A DNA stretch of 64,000 nucleotides from DATKMP01 sp963790045. GTDB lineage: Bacteria; Bacteroidota; Ignavibacteria; UBA10030. The DNA lies in assembly GCA_963790045.1 (NCBI GenBank), contig CAWBMS010000008.1:310001-374000 (forward strand), read 5' to 3'. This document shows positions 9,475-19,504 of the stretch, in pieces (the first letter of the stretch is position 1; every line of letters begins with the position of its first letter). A model generated the notes under the pieces. It was given only the letters and a program-made list of their open reading frames with translations. It made no database searches and was not told where the DNA came from. A program made the position numbers and the translations under genes.

Positions 9475-10350
9475 CTATGCTCCTGCCATTCTCGAATAAG
9501 AAGTCGCTTGTTCAATATCGCCCTGGAGCGTATCTGGGTACTGCGTAATATAATTGCTTAACGTATATTCATCGTTTAAGCGAATTAATTCTAACGCGAC
9601 CGGATCAAATTCTATTCCCTTCTCAAACAATTCCTGTTTTTCTTCCAAACGCCATGCTAAAACGTCGGCACAATGAACCAAGGCAACTAATTCCTTGTTG
9701 ATCACCGCTTTGGAAGGCGTATGATGCAACGCAATTGCTTCAATAAGGTGTTCCGGTAAATTCCATCGTTCTGCCAACCATCCGCCCACTTCGGCATGCG
9801 TTATACCAAGCACGCTTTCTTCTGCTTCCAAAATACTCAAGTCAGATTCATGCGCGATATCGACAATACGAACGAATTCACTATTGAAGTACCGATGAAG
9901 AGCGGAGAGCCCCATATCGTGCAACAAACCGGCAACGAACACTTCGCCGCTGATTCAATATCCAAGATCATGCGCCAGTTTGCGTCCGATGACACCGGTA
10001 GCAATAGAATGATCCCAAAATGCTTTGGCATTAAAATAGGTATCGGATTTTTTTTGTAACGAACTCACCAACGAAATACTGATGACGATTTCTTTTAATG
10101 CATCAAAGCCAAGAACGATAATGGCAAAATCGATGGTCGATATTTTTCTGGGAAATCCGTAGAATGGCGAGTTGGCAATCTTTAAAACTTTTGCCGTCAA
10201 TGCTTGATCAGATGAAATCACTCGCCCGAGTTTTGAAGCACTTGTTTTGGGATTATCGACAAGCTCTACCACTTCCATCGCGACCGCCGGCAACGCCGGA
10301 AGCTGGATGATCGTCTTGACACGTTCACGTATTTGTTCGGGAGTGATCAT
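9475..10350 (-). CDS. HDOD-domain signalling protein, interrupted by an in-frame TGA
   Basis: A stand-alone HDOD domain of ~291 residues: IIQLPALPAVAMEVVELVDN, then SSDQALTAKVLKIANSPFYG, AKAFWDHSIATGVIGRKLAH and VAGLLHDMGLSALHRYF, the standard HDOD blocks. HDOD proteins are HD-superfamily members thought to act in signalling, often in motility and biofilm control. TGA at 9955-9957 sits in the same frame between HDLGY and ISGEVFVAGL, so one base substitution (for example CGA to TGA), not a frameshift, breaks the gene. The start forms an ATGA overlap with the previous gene. The 12-base context CTTGGATATTGA recurs exactly at the broken codon of fliO. Confidence 0.8.
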
Positions 10351-11375
10351 GACACGGTATCTCCGTCATAACTTTCTGGTACAAACATCTGTTTTATTCG
10401 TTGTAATGCTTGATCATGCAGCATCTGGGCAGTTTTGGCATCATAGCCACATAACTGACCAATGTCTCGATAATTCAAACCGTCATAATAGCGTAATGCG
10501 ATAACAATTTTTTCTTGATCTGGTAATTCTGCCAGCGCATTGAGAATAATCGTCTTCACCATTTTCGAAAAATCTTCTCCAATTGATTCTTTTGCCGTTG
10601 CACGCAATGACTCCAGTAACGGTGTATTTTCAAAATTCGTCATATCGTCCTTGGGAATGCCCAAAAGTGTACACGCAAAACTGTTGAGTGGCATCGCGGT
10701 TCCTTCATGGGCTGCACCATGGCTTAATTCCAGACTCAGTTGATCAGAAAGATGCACAATGGATGCCAGTGCTTTTTGGACAGGTGCTTGTTCCGGTTGA
10801 TGATGGAACCGTATTGCTTCTGCAATTCCATCCGTCATTTCCCATTGTTTTGCTAAAATTGAGCCAAGTTCTTCGTGCAAGGTTGTCGTAGTTAAAGGGT
10901 TGGTGGAAAATAATCCTTTTTCAAATTCTGGCTGCGTAATTTGTTTCACCAAGTGTCCAATATCGTGCAACAGTCCGGCAACAAAAGCATCGGTGGAATT
11001 ACATGCATTTGTTTCAAGTGCTAAAGCACGGGCAACAAACACCGTACTAAGGGAATGATGCCAAAAATCATCATATTTGGAAAAGACATCGACGATTTTT
11101 CGCAATGCATCATGAACTAACGCACTGGCAACCGTTTTTTTCAGAACGTCGAACCCTAACAGCACGATAGCAAGATTTAAATCCTGCACACGATCACGCA
11201 TTCCATATATCGGGGCATTGGCTTGATGCAAGATACTTTTCATTAATGCCGGCTCTTTTGTCAACACCGCGCTTAATTGATTGATATGCGTGGTGGATGA
11301 GTTGACCAACTTAACAATTTCTTTTGCGACGCCAACCATTTCCGGCTGCATTTCTTGTGTAGGGTGTTGTATCAT
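10347..11375 (-). CDS. HDOD protein with a C-terminal sigma-70 region-4-like helix-turn-helix
   Basis: Intact, 342 residues. Residues ~20-225 are HDOD (LSAVLTKEPALMKSILHQAN, KYDDFWHHSLSTVFVARALA, VAGLLHDIGHLVKQI, IRFHHQPEQAPVQKALASIV). After a linker, residues ~280-335 read ILNALAELPDQEKIVIALRY, YDGLNYRDIGQLCGYDAKTA and QMLHDQALQRIKQMF. This follows the LPxxExxVxxLRYYxxLxxxEIA...S.VSxxHxxALxRL pattern of sigma region 4 and resembles the region 4 of the adjacent FliA. No region 2 is present, so it is not itself a sigma factor. The start overlaps the fliA stop (ATGA), implying coupled translation. The function is unknown; it may modulate sigma-28 or bind promoters. Confidence 0.8.
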   Translation of the reverse strand: MIQHPTQEMQPEMVGVAKEIVKLVNSSTTHINQLSAVLTKEPALMKSILHQANAPIYGMRDRVQDLNLAIVLLGFDVLKKTVASALVHDALRKIVDVFSKYDDFWHHSLSTVFVARALALETNACNSTDAFVAGLLHDIGHLVKQITQPEFEKGLFSTNPLTTTTLHEELGSILAKQWEMTDGIAEAIRFHHQPEQAPVQKALASIVHLSDQLSLELSHGAAHEGTAMPLNSFACTLLGIPKDDMTNFENTPLLESLRATAKESIGEDFSKMVKTIILNALAELPDQEKIVIALRYYDGLNYRDIGQLCGYDAKTAQMLHDQALQRIKQMFVPESYDGDTVS

Positions 11376-12115
11376 AGCAACTCCTTTAAGGATTTTCGCA
11401 GGTGCTCAATCACGGTGGTATGAATTTCGGACGCCCGGGATTCTGAAATATTCAACACGCGGGCGATTTCTTTGAATGTCAACTCTTCATAATAATAAAG
11501 CACCAAGACCAACCGATCGCGCGATTCCAATTGTTCAATAGCATAAAAAACTTCTTCACGAATTTGTTCCTGATTAAGCTGTTCAAACGGGTCAAACTCT
11601 TTACCCGTCGCTAATGAATCATTGGAATCATCATCTTCATCTAAAACGACGATGCGTTCGGAGATAACGCCTGTTGCCCGGTCCAGCATACTGCGATAGT
11701 CATCCATCGTCATCGAAAGACGTTGGGCGATTTCTTCATGCGATTCATTCACATTGGCGGGATTCTCGATTGTTTGTAATTTTGCATCTTGTTCGCGTTC
11801 GAGTTTTCGCACAGATCGTGGAATCCAATCAAGCTTGCGTAATTCATCTTGAATCGTTCCGCGAATTCTGCTCACCGCATACGTTTGAAATTGTACGCCG
11901 CGATTCGGATCGAATCGATCAATCGCGTCCAACAATCCTATCATACCCAATTGCACAAGATCAGATTGTTCTAACGGATGAGGCGCCTTTCCAAATCCTA
12001 TCATCTTTCGCACAACATATCCTACCAAATTAAGATTTTGGAAAAACAAGGGACGTTTCTCTGCCGATAATGCGCCGGGCTGAAGCGAAATTTGTTTTTC
12101 TTGATCTGTTTGCAT
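11372..12115 (-). CDS. fliA: RNA polymerase sigma factor FliA (sigma-28/WhiG family)
   Basis: Intact, ~247 residues. Region 2 reads LVGYVVRKMIGFG, DLVQLGMIGLLDAIDRFDPN, GVQFQTYAVSRIRGTIQDEL and RKLDWIPRSVRK, characteristic of the FliA/WhiG subgroup (GxxFxTYAxxRIRGxxxDELR). Region 3 is NESHEEIAQRLSMTMDDYR. Region 4 is QLESRDRLVLVLYYYEELTF followed by KEIARVLNISESRASEIHTT. FliA directs late flagellar promoters; sites matching its consensus lie upstream of fliC and of the secreted protein at the right end of the window. The ATG at 12115 is preferred over the GTG one codon upstream. Confidence 0.96.
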   Translation of the reverse strand: MQTDQEKQISLQPGALSAEKRPLFFQNLNLVGYVVRKMIGFGKAPHPLEQSDLVQLGMIGLLDAIDRFDPNRGVQFQTYAVSRIRGTIQDELRKLDWIPRSVRKLEREQDAKLQTIENPANVNESHEEIAQRLSMTMDDYRSMLDRATGVISERIVVLDEDDDSNDSLATGKEFDPFEQLNQEQIREEVFYAIEQLESRDRLVLVLYYYEELTFKEIARVLNISESRASEIHTTVIEHLRKSLKELL

Positions 12116-12141
12116 CACGACTCGCTTTCAGTACGTGTGAA

Positions 12142-12384
12142 TTAACTCTTCTTCGTTGCAACAGTTGGCGTGCTGGCGCCTGGATCGGATAATTTTGTTT
12201 TATTCTTTCCTTCGACCGACAACCATGAAAGTGCTGTGAGTAAAAAAGTCCCTGTCAGTTCGACGCCGATGAAAACGATAAACGCACGGCTGATGGTTTC
12301 GAACAACGAAAATCCTTGAAGCCCAAAGACCACCGATGTCACAAAGAAGGACAGCATTCCGATTTGGAAAATAATCTTGTTCAT
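12142..12384 (-). CDS. Small two-helix membrane protein, unknown
   Basis: An 80-residue protein with two predicted membrane helices (IIFQIGMLSFFVTSVVFGLQ and AFIVFIGVELTGTFLLTALSW) and a short polar Lys/Thr-rich tail. I do not recognise a family. It lies between flhG and fliA with a 4-base overlap to flhG and a 26-base gap to fliA, so it is part of the operon. Because it separates a flagellar-number regulator from the flagellar sigma factor, a regulatory or membrane-tethering role is conceivable, but nothing in the sequence shows it. Confidence 0.6.
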   Translation of the reverse strand: MNKIIFQIGMLSFFVTSVVFGLQGFSLFETISRAFIVFIGVELTGTFLLTALSWLSVEGKNKTKLSDPGASTPTVATKKS

Positions 12385-13233
12385 AGTTTTCTTTCTGTTT
12401 GATGTTCTGTTGCTTTTTTGAAAATTTGACGTGCAATCGCTATCACATTCAACGCTGCCGCTGACGATGGATATAACCGCACCACCGGCACCTGTGCTTG
12501 AACCGCACGCTGTAAATTTTTATCAAATGGAATTGTTCCGAGATATTGAATGTTCCGGTGCAGAAAATGTTCAACGGCAATTTGTAACTTTCGCATCGCA
12601 TCATCAGCCGCAATGGGAGATTCCGCACCGCTCATTACAACCGAAATGGCATGCTGCGGTTGCTGTAACACGATCATCTTGATCACGGCATACGCATCCA
12701 TCACGGCCGTCGGCTGGTCATTCGTAACGATGATCACTTCGTTCGCTTCAGAGACATGCCGCAAGAATTTTTCCCGATAAGCCGGCAGACAGATCGATCA
12801 ACACAAAGTCATACTCGGTTTCAAGAGCTTTGACATCGTGCAAAAAATTTTTCATTGCCGTTTCTGTCATCGGCGGATAATTGAAATCGCACCGAGTTCC
12901 CCGGTAAAATACTCAACTGGGGCTGCGGATGGAGAAGCACGTCTTCAATATCGCGTTCACCTCGCAGCACATCAGCAATGCCATAGCGTGGAGCAGCACC
13001 TATCATAATGTGTAAATTGCCCATATTATGGTCTGCATCAACTAATAGAACCCGCTTGCCAAGATCGCTCAGCGCAATCGCTGTATTCAATGCAATCGTA
13101 CTTTTTCCGACACCACCTTTTCCGCTGGCAATCGAAATAACAAAAGATTCATGCCGTTGCTGTTTGAGAGGGCATGCAGCGCAATTTCACGCAGCCGTGT
13201 CGCTTGATCTTCTATAACAGGCGCTTCATGCAT
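12381..13233 (-). CDS. flhG: FlhG (YlxH/MinD-like ATPase), three apparent frameshifts
   Basis: FlhG is a ParA/MinD-type ATPase that controls flagellar number with FlhF. The start MHEAPVIEDQATRLREIA has the N-terminal DQATRLR motif. The deviant Walker A SGKGGVGKSTIALNTAI, then GKRVLLVDADHNMGNLHIM, YDFVLIDLSAGLSG and EANEVIIVTNDQPTAVMDAY, are all present but spread over different frames. Breaks lie near 13166-13175 (GCATGCCCTCTC), 12893-12902 and 12760-12766 (CTTGCGGCATG). Repaired length is about 284 residues. The start lies inside the end of flhF. With three one-base breaks this is the most fragmented gene in the window. Confidence 0.85.
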
Positions 13234-14488
13234 GAGCGATCGCTCCATTATTGATCATATCGGCAAGCCGCAGCGGCTCAACTGTTATAATATCGTCCGG
13301 TACAACTTGACCAGTCGTGAGATAGGAAATCGGCAAATTATATTTTTTCATTACACTTACCAGACCGCCTAACGCAAGCGCTTCATCAATCTTTGTCACT
13401 AACAACCGGTTGGGTTTAAAAGGTTTGAATCGCTCAACGACATCCATTAATGTATTGCGTCCGGAAGAGGCATTAATTACAAGATGGATTTCATCGGGCG
13501 ATGCTGCATCAAGAAAGCGACGCAACTCTGCAAGCTCTTTTTTGGCATGCTGGCTTCTGCCGACAGTATCAATAAAGACAATATCTTTTTTCCGAAAGGT
13601 TTTTAATGCTTCTGGAATTTCCGTCGGTTTGTACACTTACTTGCATCGGAATATCCGCAATACCGGCAAACGTCCGCAATTGCTCGATGGCACCGATGCG
13701 ATATGTATCGGCAGTAATCAATCCGACATTTTGATGATGCAGAAGTTTATGGATGGCGGCGAGTTTGGCAATCGTCGTCGTTTTGCCGACTCCTGTTGGA
13801 CCAACCAACGCAACAACGTATGCACGTTTTCTTTTTCTTCTGAGATGGGAACGGTGTGAAAATATTTTGCAATCTCTGCCAGCAATTCTTTTTCGACAGT
13901 TTCTTTTTCTTCCAACTGCTCTTCATTCAATTTTCCATACACGGCTTGAATCATATCTGCAGCGATAGTTTCTTCCACTTCATTATTGATAAGATTGATA
14001 AATGCCTGCTGAAGATGCATCGGCAGTGCAGGCATCTTTGCATATTTCAAATGATCCGCAATTTGCGATAACATACCGCGCATTTCTTCCATTTCGCTTT
14101 TTAGGATTTCCACTTCGGCATTCGACTTTGAAAGCGAACCGTGAGCACTTTCTTCGCCTGCCAATCGCCGCTCGGAAGATTTTTGCACAACAGCATTCAA
14201 TTCGTCGATGGCGGTTTTCGGCTGCGTGGTATTGCCGCCGTACGCTTCACGCGCCTGACGAAAGGCATAAGAAAATTTGTCCATATTTTTTACTGCTTGC
14301 TTCCCTGTTTGTGCCGGACGGTCATCGATGGCGGCCGTAATTTCCAGCATATCCTTTCCTAAAAAATTAAGAAAGCGATTGGTTGAAACCTTCCGCGTGT
14401 TGAGGACAATAGCATCGGAACCAAGTTCGGTTTTCATCCGATCCGTTGCTTCTTTCATGGTTGCACCGACAAATTTTTTAATTTGCAT
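13226..14488 (-). CDS. flhF: FlhF, SRP-type GTPase for flagellar placement, two apparent frameshifts
   Basis: FlhF is a signal-recognition-particle GTPase that directs flagellar site and number. The N-terminus MQIKKFVGATMKEATDRMKT and SDAIVLNTRKV are the B-domain start. The G domain shows VALVGPTGVGKTTTIAKLAA (P-loop), LITADTYRIGAIEQLRTFA, DIVFIDTVGRSQ (DTxGR) and LLVTKIDEALALGG (TKxD). Shifts lie near 13824-13840 (AAAAAGAAAACGTGC) and 13633-13642 (AAGTGTACAAA). Net change is zero and repaired length is about 420 residues. An ATG at 14488 with GGAG seven bases upstream overlaps the flhA 3' end. Walker motifs are intact. Confidence 0.88.
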
Positions 14489-16572
14489 TTTCAATCTCCA
14501 GTTTGCCTATGAATTCGATTTCTGTTTCAGCGGGTAATTCTGTGAACGATAACACTGCCACGGTGGGAAAGGTTGTATGAATGAGACGATAGAAATACGG
14601 CCGCACGGTCGCGGCACTCAAAACCACCGGCAAATATCCAGCCGCCGTTGCCGTTTCAATATTTTCCGTCATCCCGGTTTGAATCGCTTCGATGATCGCC
14701 GGCGACAAACCCAAACTCGGACTGTTTTCTTTTTGATTTTGCAGCGCCGCAGTAATAACTTGTTCCAATCGCGCACCCATCATCGTTGCATGCACAATGC
14801 CTTTCGTATCGGCGTACAGATCGTGCAATCGTATCGGAAAGAGCATGGCGAACATATTCTGTTAAGACGTCAACATTTTTGGTGACACGTGCATAATCCA
14901 CAAGCGCTTCAAGTATGGTAACAAGATCGCGGATCGGAATTCCTTCCCGCAATAAATTTTGCAATACTTTTTGCACGGAACCGGTCGGCAGCAATTCCGG
15001 TGTAAGGTCTTCGACAACTGCCGGATAATCTTTCTTCAAGTTTTCAATCAGTTTCTTGGTATCCTGACGTCCCAAAATTTTGTCCGCATTGCGGCGCAGA
15101 ACCTCTTGCAAGTGTGTTGAAAGAACTGAAGACGGATCAACCACGGTGTACCCGGCAAGCTCTGCATGTTCACGATCATGGATAGGAATCCAAACCGCGG
15201 GCAGCCCAAATGCCGGTTCTGTAATTTCTGTTCCAGAGATTTTTTCTTCCACCATTCCTGAATTCATTGCCAGCAATCGATCCATCATCAACCGCTCGGT
15301 CGCTACAAGGTTACCGCGAATTTTAATAACGTATTGTGTAGAATCAAGTTGTAAATTATCCCGCACGCGAATTGGCGGAATGACAATACCTAATTCTAAC
15401 GCAAGTTGTTTGCGTACATTGGTAATGCGATTGAACAAATCGCCGCCATGAGTTTCATCGACCAACGAAATCAATCCGTATCCGATTTCTAATTCCAAGG
15501 TATCGACTTGAACATAATCTTCAACACGATCCTCTTTCTTTTCCACAGGTGCTGTCGCTGTTTCTTTTTTACTGTCCTGTTTTTTCTTTTCATCTTTTAA
15601 ATTGATGTACCCAAGAGAACCAGCAAGCCCTCCGAGCATGAGAAATGGAATCGTTGGAAGTCCGGGTACAATAGCAAACAACACAAGTGTACCGGCAGCA
15701 ATCAACATGGCTTTAGGCCGTCCAAAAATCTGCTTACGCACATCCACATCCAATTGGTTGCCTGAACCACTCCGTGTTACGACCATACCGGAAGCTGTAG
15801 CAATGACAAGCGCGGGAATTTGTGTTACCAATCCATCGCCGACTGTCAACAATGTATATGCATGAAGTGCATCAGTAAACGACAACCCACGCTGTGCAAC
15901 ACCGATGATAAAACCGCCGACGATATTTACAATATTTATGAGCAACCCGGCAATAGCATCGCCACGTACAAATTTGCTGGCACCATCCATCGCTCCAAAA
16001 AATTCGGCTTCACGTGCGATGAGCGCACGGCGTTCGCGCGCTTCTAATTCTGTAATCAATCCGGCATTCATATCCGCATCGATTGCCATTTGTTTGCCGG
16101 GCATGGCATCCAATGTGAACCGCGCCGCAACTTCCGAAATACGCCCCGCGCCTTTTACGATGACGATAAATTGAATGAGGATAAGAATAATAAAAATGAC
16201 AAAGCCGACAACATAATTGCCCTTCACCACAAATGAACCGAACGCGTTGATCACTTCACCGGCATATCCTTCGCCAAGAATCAATCGCGTTGAGGCAACA
16301 TTCAGCGACAACCGGAACATCGTCAGGATCAGCAGCAATCCCGGAAAAACGGAAAGCTCTAACGGGCTGGTGATATACAACGACACCATCAGAATAAGAA
16401 TTGCGACCGTGATGTTCAGCGCCAAAAGAATATCTAGCATGAACGCCGGCAGCGGAACAATGAGCAATGCAAGAATTAAGATGACACCGGCAGCCAGCAT
16501 TAAATCGGTATTCGATTGCAGCTTCGTTAAGAATGATGAACCTTTACCATCAGATTTATTATTTCCTACCAT
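14478..16572 (-). CDS. flhA: Flagellar export gate protein FlhA, one frameshift
   Basis: FlhA is the large inner-membrane export gate. About 7-8 membrane helices fill residues ~15-315, with the FHIPEP-family block TMFRLSLNVASTRLIL, VKGAGRISEVAARFTLDAMP and GKQMAIDADMNAGLI. The cytoplasmic domain (EIGYGLISLVDETHGGDLF, GREGIPIRDL-like LREGIPIRDLVTILEAL) follows. One extra base near 14815-14824 (GATCTGTACG) shifts the last 120 residues; repair gives VRHALSDTIARLYADTKG and runs to SFTELPAETEIEF. Repaired length is ~697 residues, normal. Met at 16572 was chosen; a GTG at 16581 is an alternative. Confidence 0.93.
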
Positions 16573-16584
16573 CGTATTCACAGG

Positions 16585-17676
16585 TCAATTCATCGCAATC
16601 TGTTTTCGAGAATTTTTCATTCGATAAATGTATGCAAGCACTTGTGCAACCGCCTGAAATAATTTTTCCGGTATTTGTTCGCCGATATCGACCGACTTAA
16701 ACAATGTTCGTGCAAGCATTTTATCTTCGACAATCGGCACATGATGTTCCAAGGCGATGGCTTTAATCCGTTGAGCAATTAAATCCGCGCCTTTGGCAAC
16801 AACGGTCGGCGCCTGCATTTTCGGTGCATCATATTTCAACGCGATGGCAAAGTGTGTCGGATTGGTGACCACAACATCCGCTTTGGGAACATCCTGCATC
16901 ATACGTTTGTATGCAATTTGCCGTTGAATCGAACGCACGCGCCCTTTGATTTGCGGATCGCCTTCTTGCATTTTTGTTTCTTCTTTGATTTCCTCTTTGC
17001 TCATCTTGATTTGTTGTTCGAATTCATAGCGTTGATACATAAAATCGAACGCCGCAAGCACAACAAACGCAAGACCGATTTTTAAACCCGTGTGCATGAC
17101 CGCACTGATAAGAAACGATACGATATTGCCAACATCGCCATCGATCAAAACCACGGAATCTTCGATGGACGATGAAATCGCATAATATGCCACCCATCCA
17201 ACCAAAACGACTTTCAACAAATTTTTGACCATCTCAACCATCGAACGTTTCGAAAGGAATGTCGATTTGAGAGCAGTGACCGGATTAAATTTATTCCACT
17301 TGGGTTCAAGCGCTTGACCGGAAAAATGAAAGCCCACCTGCCCAACACTTGCAATCAATCCGATAATTAAAAATCCGAACAGCAAAGGGCCAATCGCCAT
17401 GAGAAAAGAAAGAATTTCAGAAAATACAAATTGTTGAAAGTTCGAAGCATTGATTTGAATGGATGCCGCATGTCCAAACAACATTTTCGATACACTGATG
17501 ATATGCTGCATAACACCGCCGCTTGCAACCTGCAACAGCAGCAAACCAAAGAAAATCACCAAAGCAGAATTGATTTCCATGCTCTTAGCAACCATTCCTT
17601 TGTTGCGAGTATCTTCTCGTTTTTTCGGGGTCGCGGGCTCGGTCCGTTCGGCACTATCGTTCATTGAACTTGCCAT
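16585..17676 (-). CDS. flhB: Flagellar export switch protein FlhB
   Basis: FlhB controls export specificity switching. The intact 363-residue product shows the N-terminal ERTEPATPKKREDTRNKGMV block, four membrane helices, the long cytoplasmic linker MSKEEIKEETKMQEGDPQIK and the autocleavage site NPTH in VVVTNPTHFAIALKYD. The ending GEQIPEKLFQAVAQVLAYIY is typical. Cleavage within NPTH switches export from rod/hook to filament substrates. The stop lies close before flhA and the start just after fliR, within the export-gate run fliO-P-Q-R-flhB-flhA. Confidence 0.97.
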   Translation of the reverse strand: MASSMNDSAERTEPATPKKREDTRNKGMVAKSMEINSALVIFFGLLLLQVASGGVMQHIISVSKMLFGHAASIQINASNFQQFVFSEILSFLMAIGPLLFGFLIIGLIASVGQVGFHFSGQALEPKWNKFNPVTALKSTFLSKRSMVEMVKNLLKVVLVGWVAYYAISSSIEDSVVLIDGDVGNIVSFLISAVMHTGLKIGLAFVVLAAFDFMYQRYEFEQQIKMSKEEIKEETKMQEGDPQIKGRVRSIQRQIAYKRMMQDVPKADVVVTNPTHFAIALKYDAPKMQAPTVVAKGADLIAQRIKAIALEHHVPIVEDKMLARTLFKSVDIGEQIPEKLFQAVAQVLAYIYRMKNSRKQIAMN

Positions 17677-17679
17677 ACA

Positions 17680-18453
17680 TTACATCAATCGAATCAATTC
17701 CATAATATTATTTTCAAACGACAGCAACAGTTTTTTAAAGACAACAATGAGTAATGGTGTTGAGGAAAACAGAACCAGTAATCCGACGGAGATGGTAATG
17801 GGGAAACTCATCATCAAAATATTTGCTTGCGGCATTACGCGTGCTAGAATAGACAAACCCACGTTTGTTAAAAAGATTGCTACCAACACCGGCGCGGCAA
17901 TTTTTACTCCCACGACAAACATCATTCCGGTAAGATGGATGAGTGATTGCATCAACGGTTCAGAGAATGTCAACGACCCGATGGGCACTGCCTTGAACGT
18001 GACATACAACGCTTCAAACACAAAATGATGTCCGTTGATGAGTAAGAATATGAGCAAGGTTATCATATACATAAACTCACCGAGCACCGGCATGGTTCGA
18101 GTACTTTCAGGATCGAACATATTTGCAGCGTTAAGCCCCATTGAAGACGAAATCAATTCTCCGGCATAACGAACACCTGCAAAAACAATTCCGAGCGTAA
18201 ATCCGATCAACACGCCAACCATTGTTTCTTTGAGTGCAATCAGCACAATGCCTGCCAATTGCTGATTGATGGCCGTTGTTTGATGCGCGGCGATAGGATA
18301 CATCACATACGCAACGAACAATCCCAGACCGATCTTCGTCTGCGCGGGAATAGATTGATGTCCCAATAACGGCGCGGTTACCAACGCAGCAGTGATGCGT
18401 ATAAACAGCATGACAAACAAAATGAATTGTTGTGTGTACACTTCAAACATCAA
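17680..18453 (-). CDS. fliR: Flagellar export gate protein FliR
   Basis: FliR is an integral component of the type III export gate. The intact 257-residue product is strongly hydrophobic (ILFVMLFIRITAALVTAPLL, GHQSIPAQTKIGLGLFVAYV, GIVLIALKETMVGVLIGFTL, GELISSSMGLNAANMFDPES), matching FliR including the QIDxxxGxxxAxxxDP-like segment. It overlaps fliQ by 4 bases (ATGA) and precedes flhB, the usual order. Confidence 0.96.
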   Translation of the reverse strand: MMFEVYTQQFILFVMLFIRITAALVTAPLLGHQSIPAQTKIGLGLFVAYVMYPIAAHQTTAINQQLAGIVLIALKETMVGVLIGFTLGIVFAGVRYAGELISSSMGLNAANMFDPESTRTMPVLGEFMYMITLLIFLLINGHHFVFEALYVTFKAVPIGSLTFSEPLMQSLIHLTGMMFVVGVKIAAPVLVAIFLTNVGLSILARVMPQANILMMSFPITISVGLLVLFSSTPLLIVVFKKLLLSFENNIMELIRLM

Positions 18454-18719
18454 TGCACCAGCGTAGGTATTTGGTTAAACAGTGTTAAAGTAAAGCTCAA
18501 CAGCGTTTCCATCATCCACGGCAGCGAAATAACCAGCACAATCGCGATGACAATTAATTTGGGCACGAACGTCAATGTAAATTCCTGAATCGACGTTGCG
18601 GCTTGAAAGATTGAAATCACCAGCCCGACAACCATCGAAACCAGCAACACGGGCGATGCAATAAGAATAAGCGTGTAAAATGCTTCACGCACTAAATGAA
18701 TGACAAATTCTTCCGTCAC
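18450..18719 (-). CDS. fliQ: Flagellar export gate protein FliQ
   Basis: A short 89-residue export-gate subunit with two membrane helices (EAFYTLILIASPVLLVSMVV, VPKLIVIAIVLVISLPWMM) and the conserved GLVISIFQAATSIQEFTLTF between them. The start is taken as GTG at 18719 because an AGGTGG ribosome-binding site lies about six bases upstream and the resulting 89 residues is the standard FliQ length. A longer in-frame extension reaches into fliP and is not supported. Confidence 0.95.
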   Translation of the reverse strand: MTEEFVIHLVREAFYTLILIASPVLLVSMVVGLVISIFQAATSIQEFTLTFVPKLIVIAIVLVISLPWMMETLLSFTLTLFNQIPTLVH

Positions 18720-18727
18720 GTTTCCAC

Positions 18728-19504
18728 CTACTGATAACTTGCTAACAGAGAACCGATGATTAAATGCCAACCATCGACGAGTATGAACAGCAATATTTTA
18801 AACGGCAGCGAAATTGTTACCGGCGGCAGCATCATCATGCCCATCGACATCAAGATGCTTGCCACAACCATATCGATAATGAGGAACGGTACAAAAATGA
18901 TAAAGCCAATTTGGAACCCAGCACGCAGTTCGCTGATGGCAAATGCCGGAATCAGAACATACGTCGGCAGGTCGGCGCGCGTTGCCGGCTTGGGCGCCTC
19001 GGACATTTTCACAAACAACGCAAGGTCATCTTCACGCGTATGCTTGAACATAAATTCGCGAACCGGTTGCACACCGCGATCGTATGCTTCGTTCATCGTC
19101 ATTTTATTGTTGAGATATGGTTGCAGCGCAGTGTCGTACACTTTATTCCATGTCGGCGCCATCACAAAAAATGTCAAGAACATTGCCAGCCCAATCAACA
19201 CTTGCGCTGGCGGCATTTGCGGCGTTCCCATCGCTTGTTTCAAGAAATAGAACACGACGATAATGCGCGTGAATGCTGTCGTCAAAATAAAAAGAGCGGG
19301 AGCAAGCGAAAGGATCGTCATCAAAAATAAAATTTGAAGCGTGACGGCAACATCCTGTGGATTATTCGATTTGCCTACTTCAAGAGAAATTTTGGGAATC
19401 GCAATCGGTTTTTGTTGTGCATGACTGATTGCGGCAGCACACAGCACCATCACACTAACTATCGAAACTACTTTTAATATTTTTTTCACAACGCGCACGT
19501 TCAT
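18728..19504 (-). CDS. fliP: Flagellar export gate protein FliP
   Basis: FliP is the main pore-forming gate subunit. The intact 258-residue product has a cleavable signal peptide (VSIVSVMVLCAAAISHAQ), typical for FliP, then VTLQILFLMTILSLAPALF, TTAFTRIIVVFYFLKQAMGT and PPAQVLIGLAMFLTFFVMAP. The C-terminal part has GFQIGFIIFVPFLIIDMVVA, SILMSMGMMMLPPVTISLPF and KILLFILVDGWHLIIGSL, which are near-invariant FliP blocks. The start overlaps the fliO stop (ATGA). Confidence 0.97.
   Translation of the reverse strand: MNVRVVKKILKVVSIVSVMVLCAAAISHAQQKPIAIPKISLEVGKSNNPQDVAVTLQILFLMTILSLAPALFILTTAFTRIIVVFYFLKQAMGTPQMPPAQVLIGLAMFLTFFVMAPTWNKVYDTALQPYLNNKMTMNEAYDRGVQPVREFMFKHTREDDLALFVKMSEAPKPATRADLPTYVLIPAFAISELRAGFQIGFIIFVPFLIIDMVVASILMSMGMMMLPPVTISLPFKILLFILVDGWHLIIGSLLASYQ

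Noticed and set aside
9955..9957. TGA recoded as an amino acid (alternative genetic code)
   Set aside because: TGA is the ordinary stop of many genes here (for example flgK, the HDOD-sigma4 gene and the HEAT gene, through ATGA overlaps), so the standard bacterial code applies.
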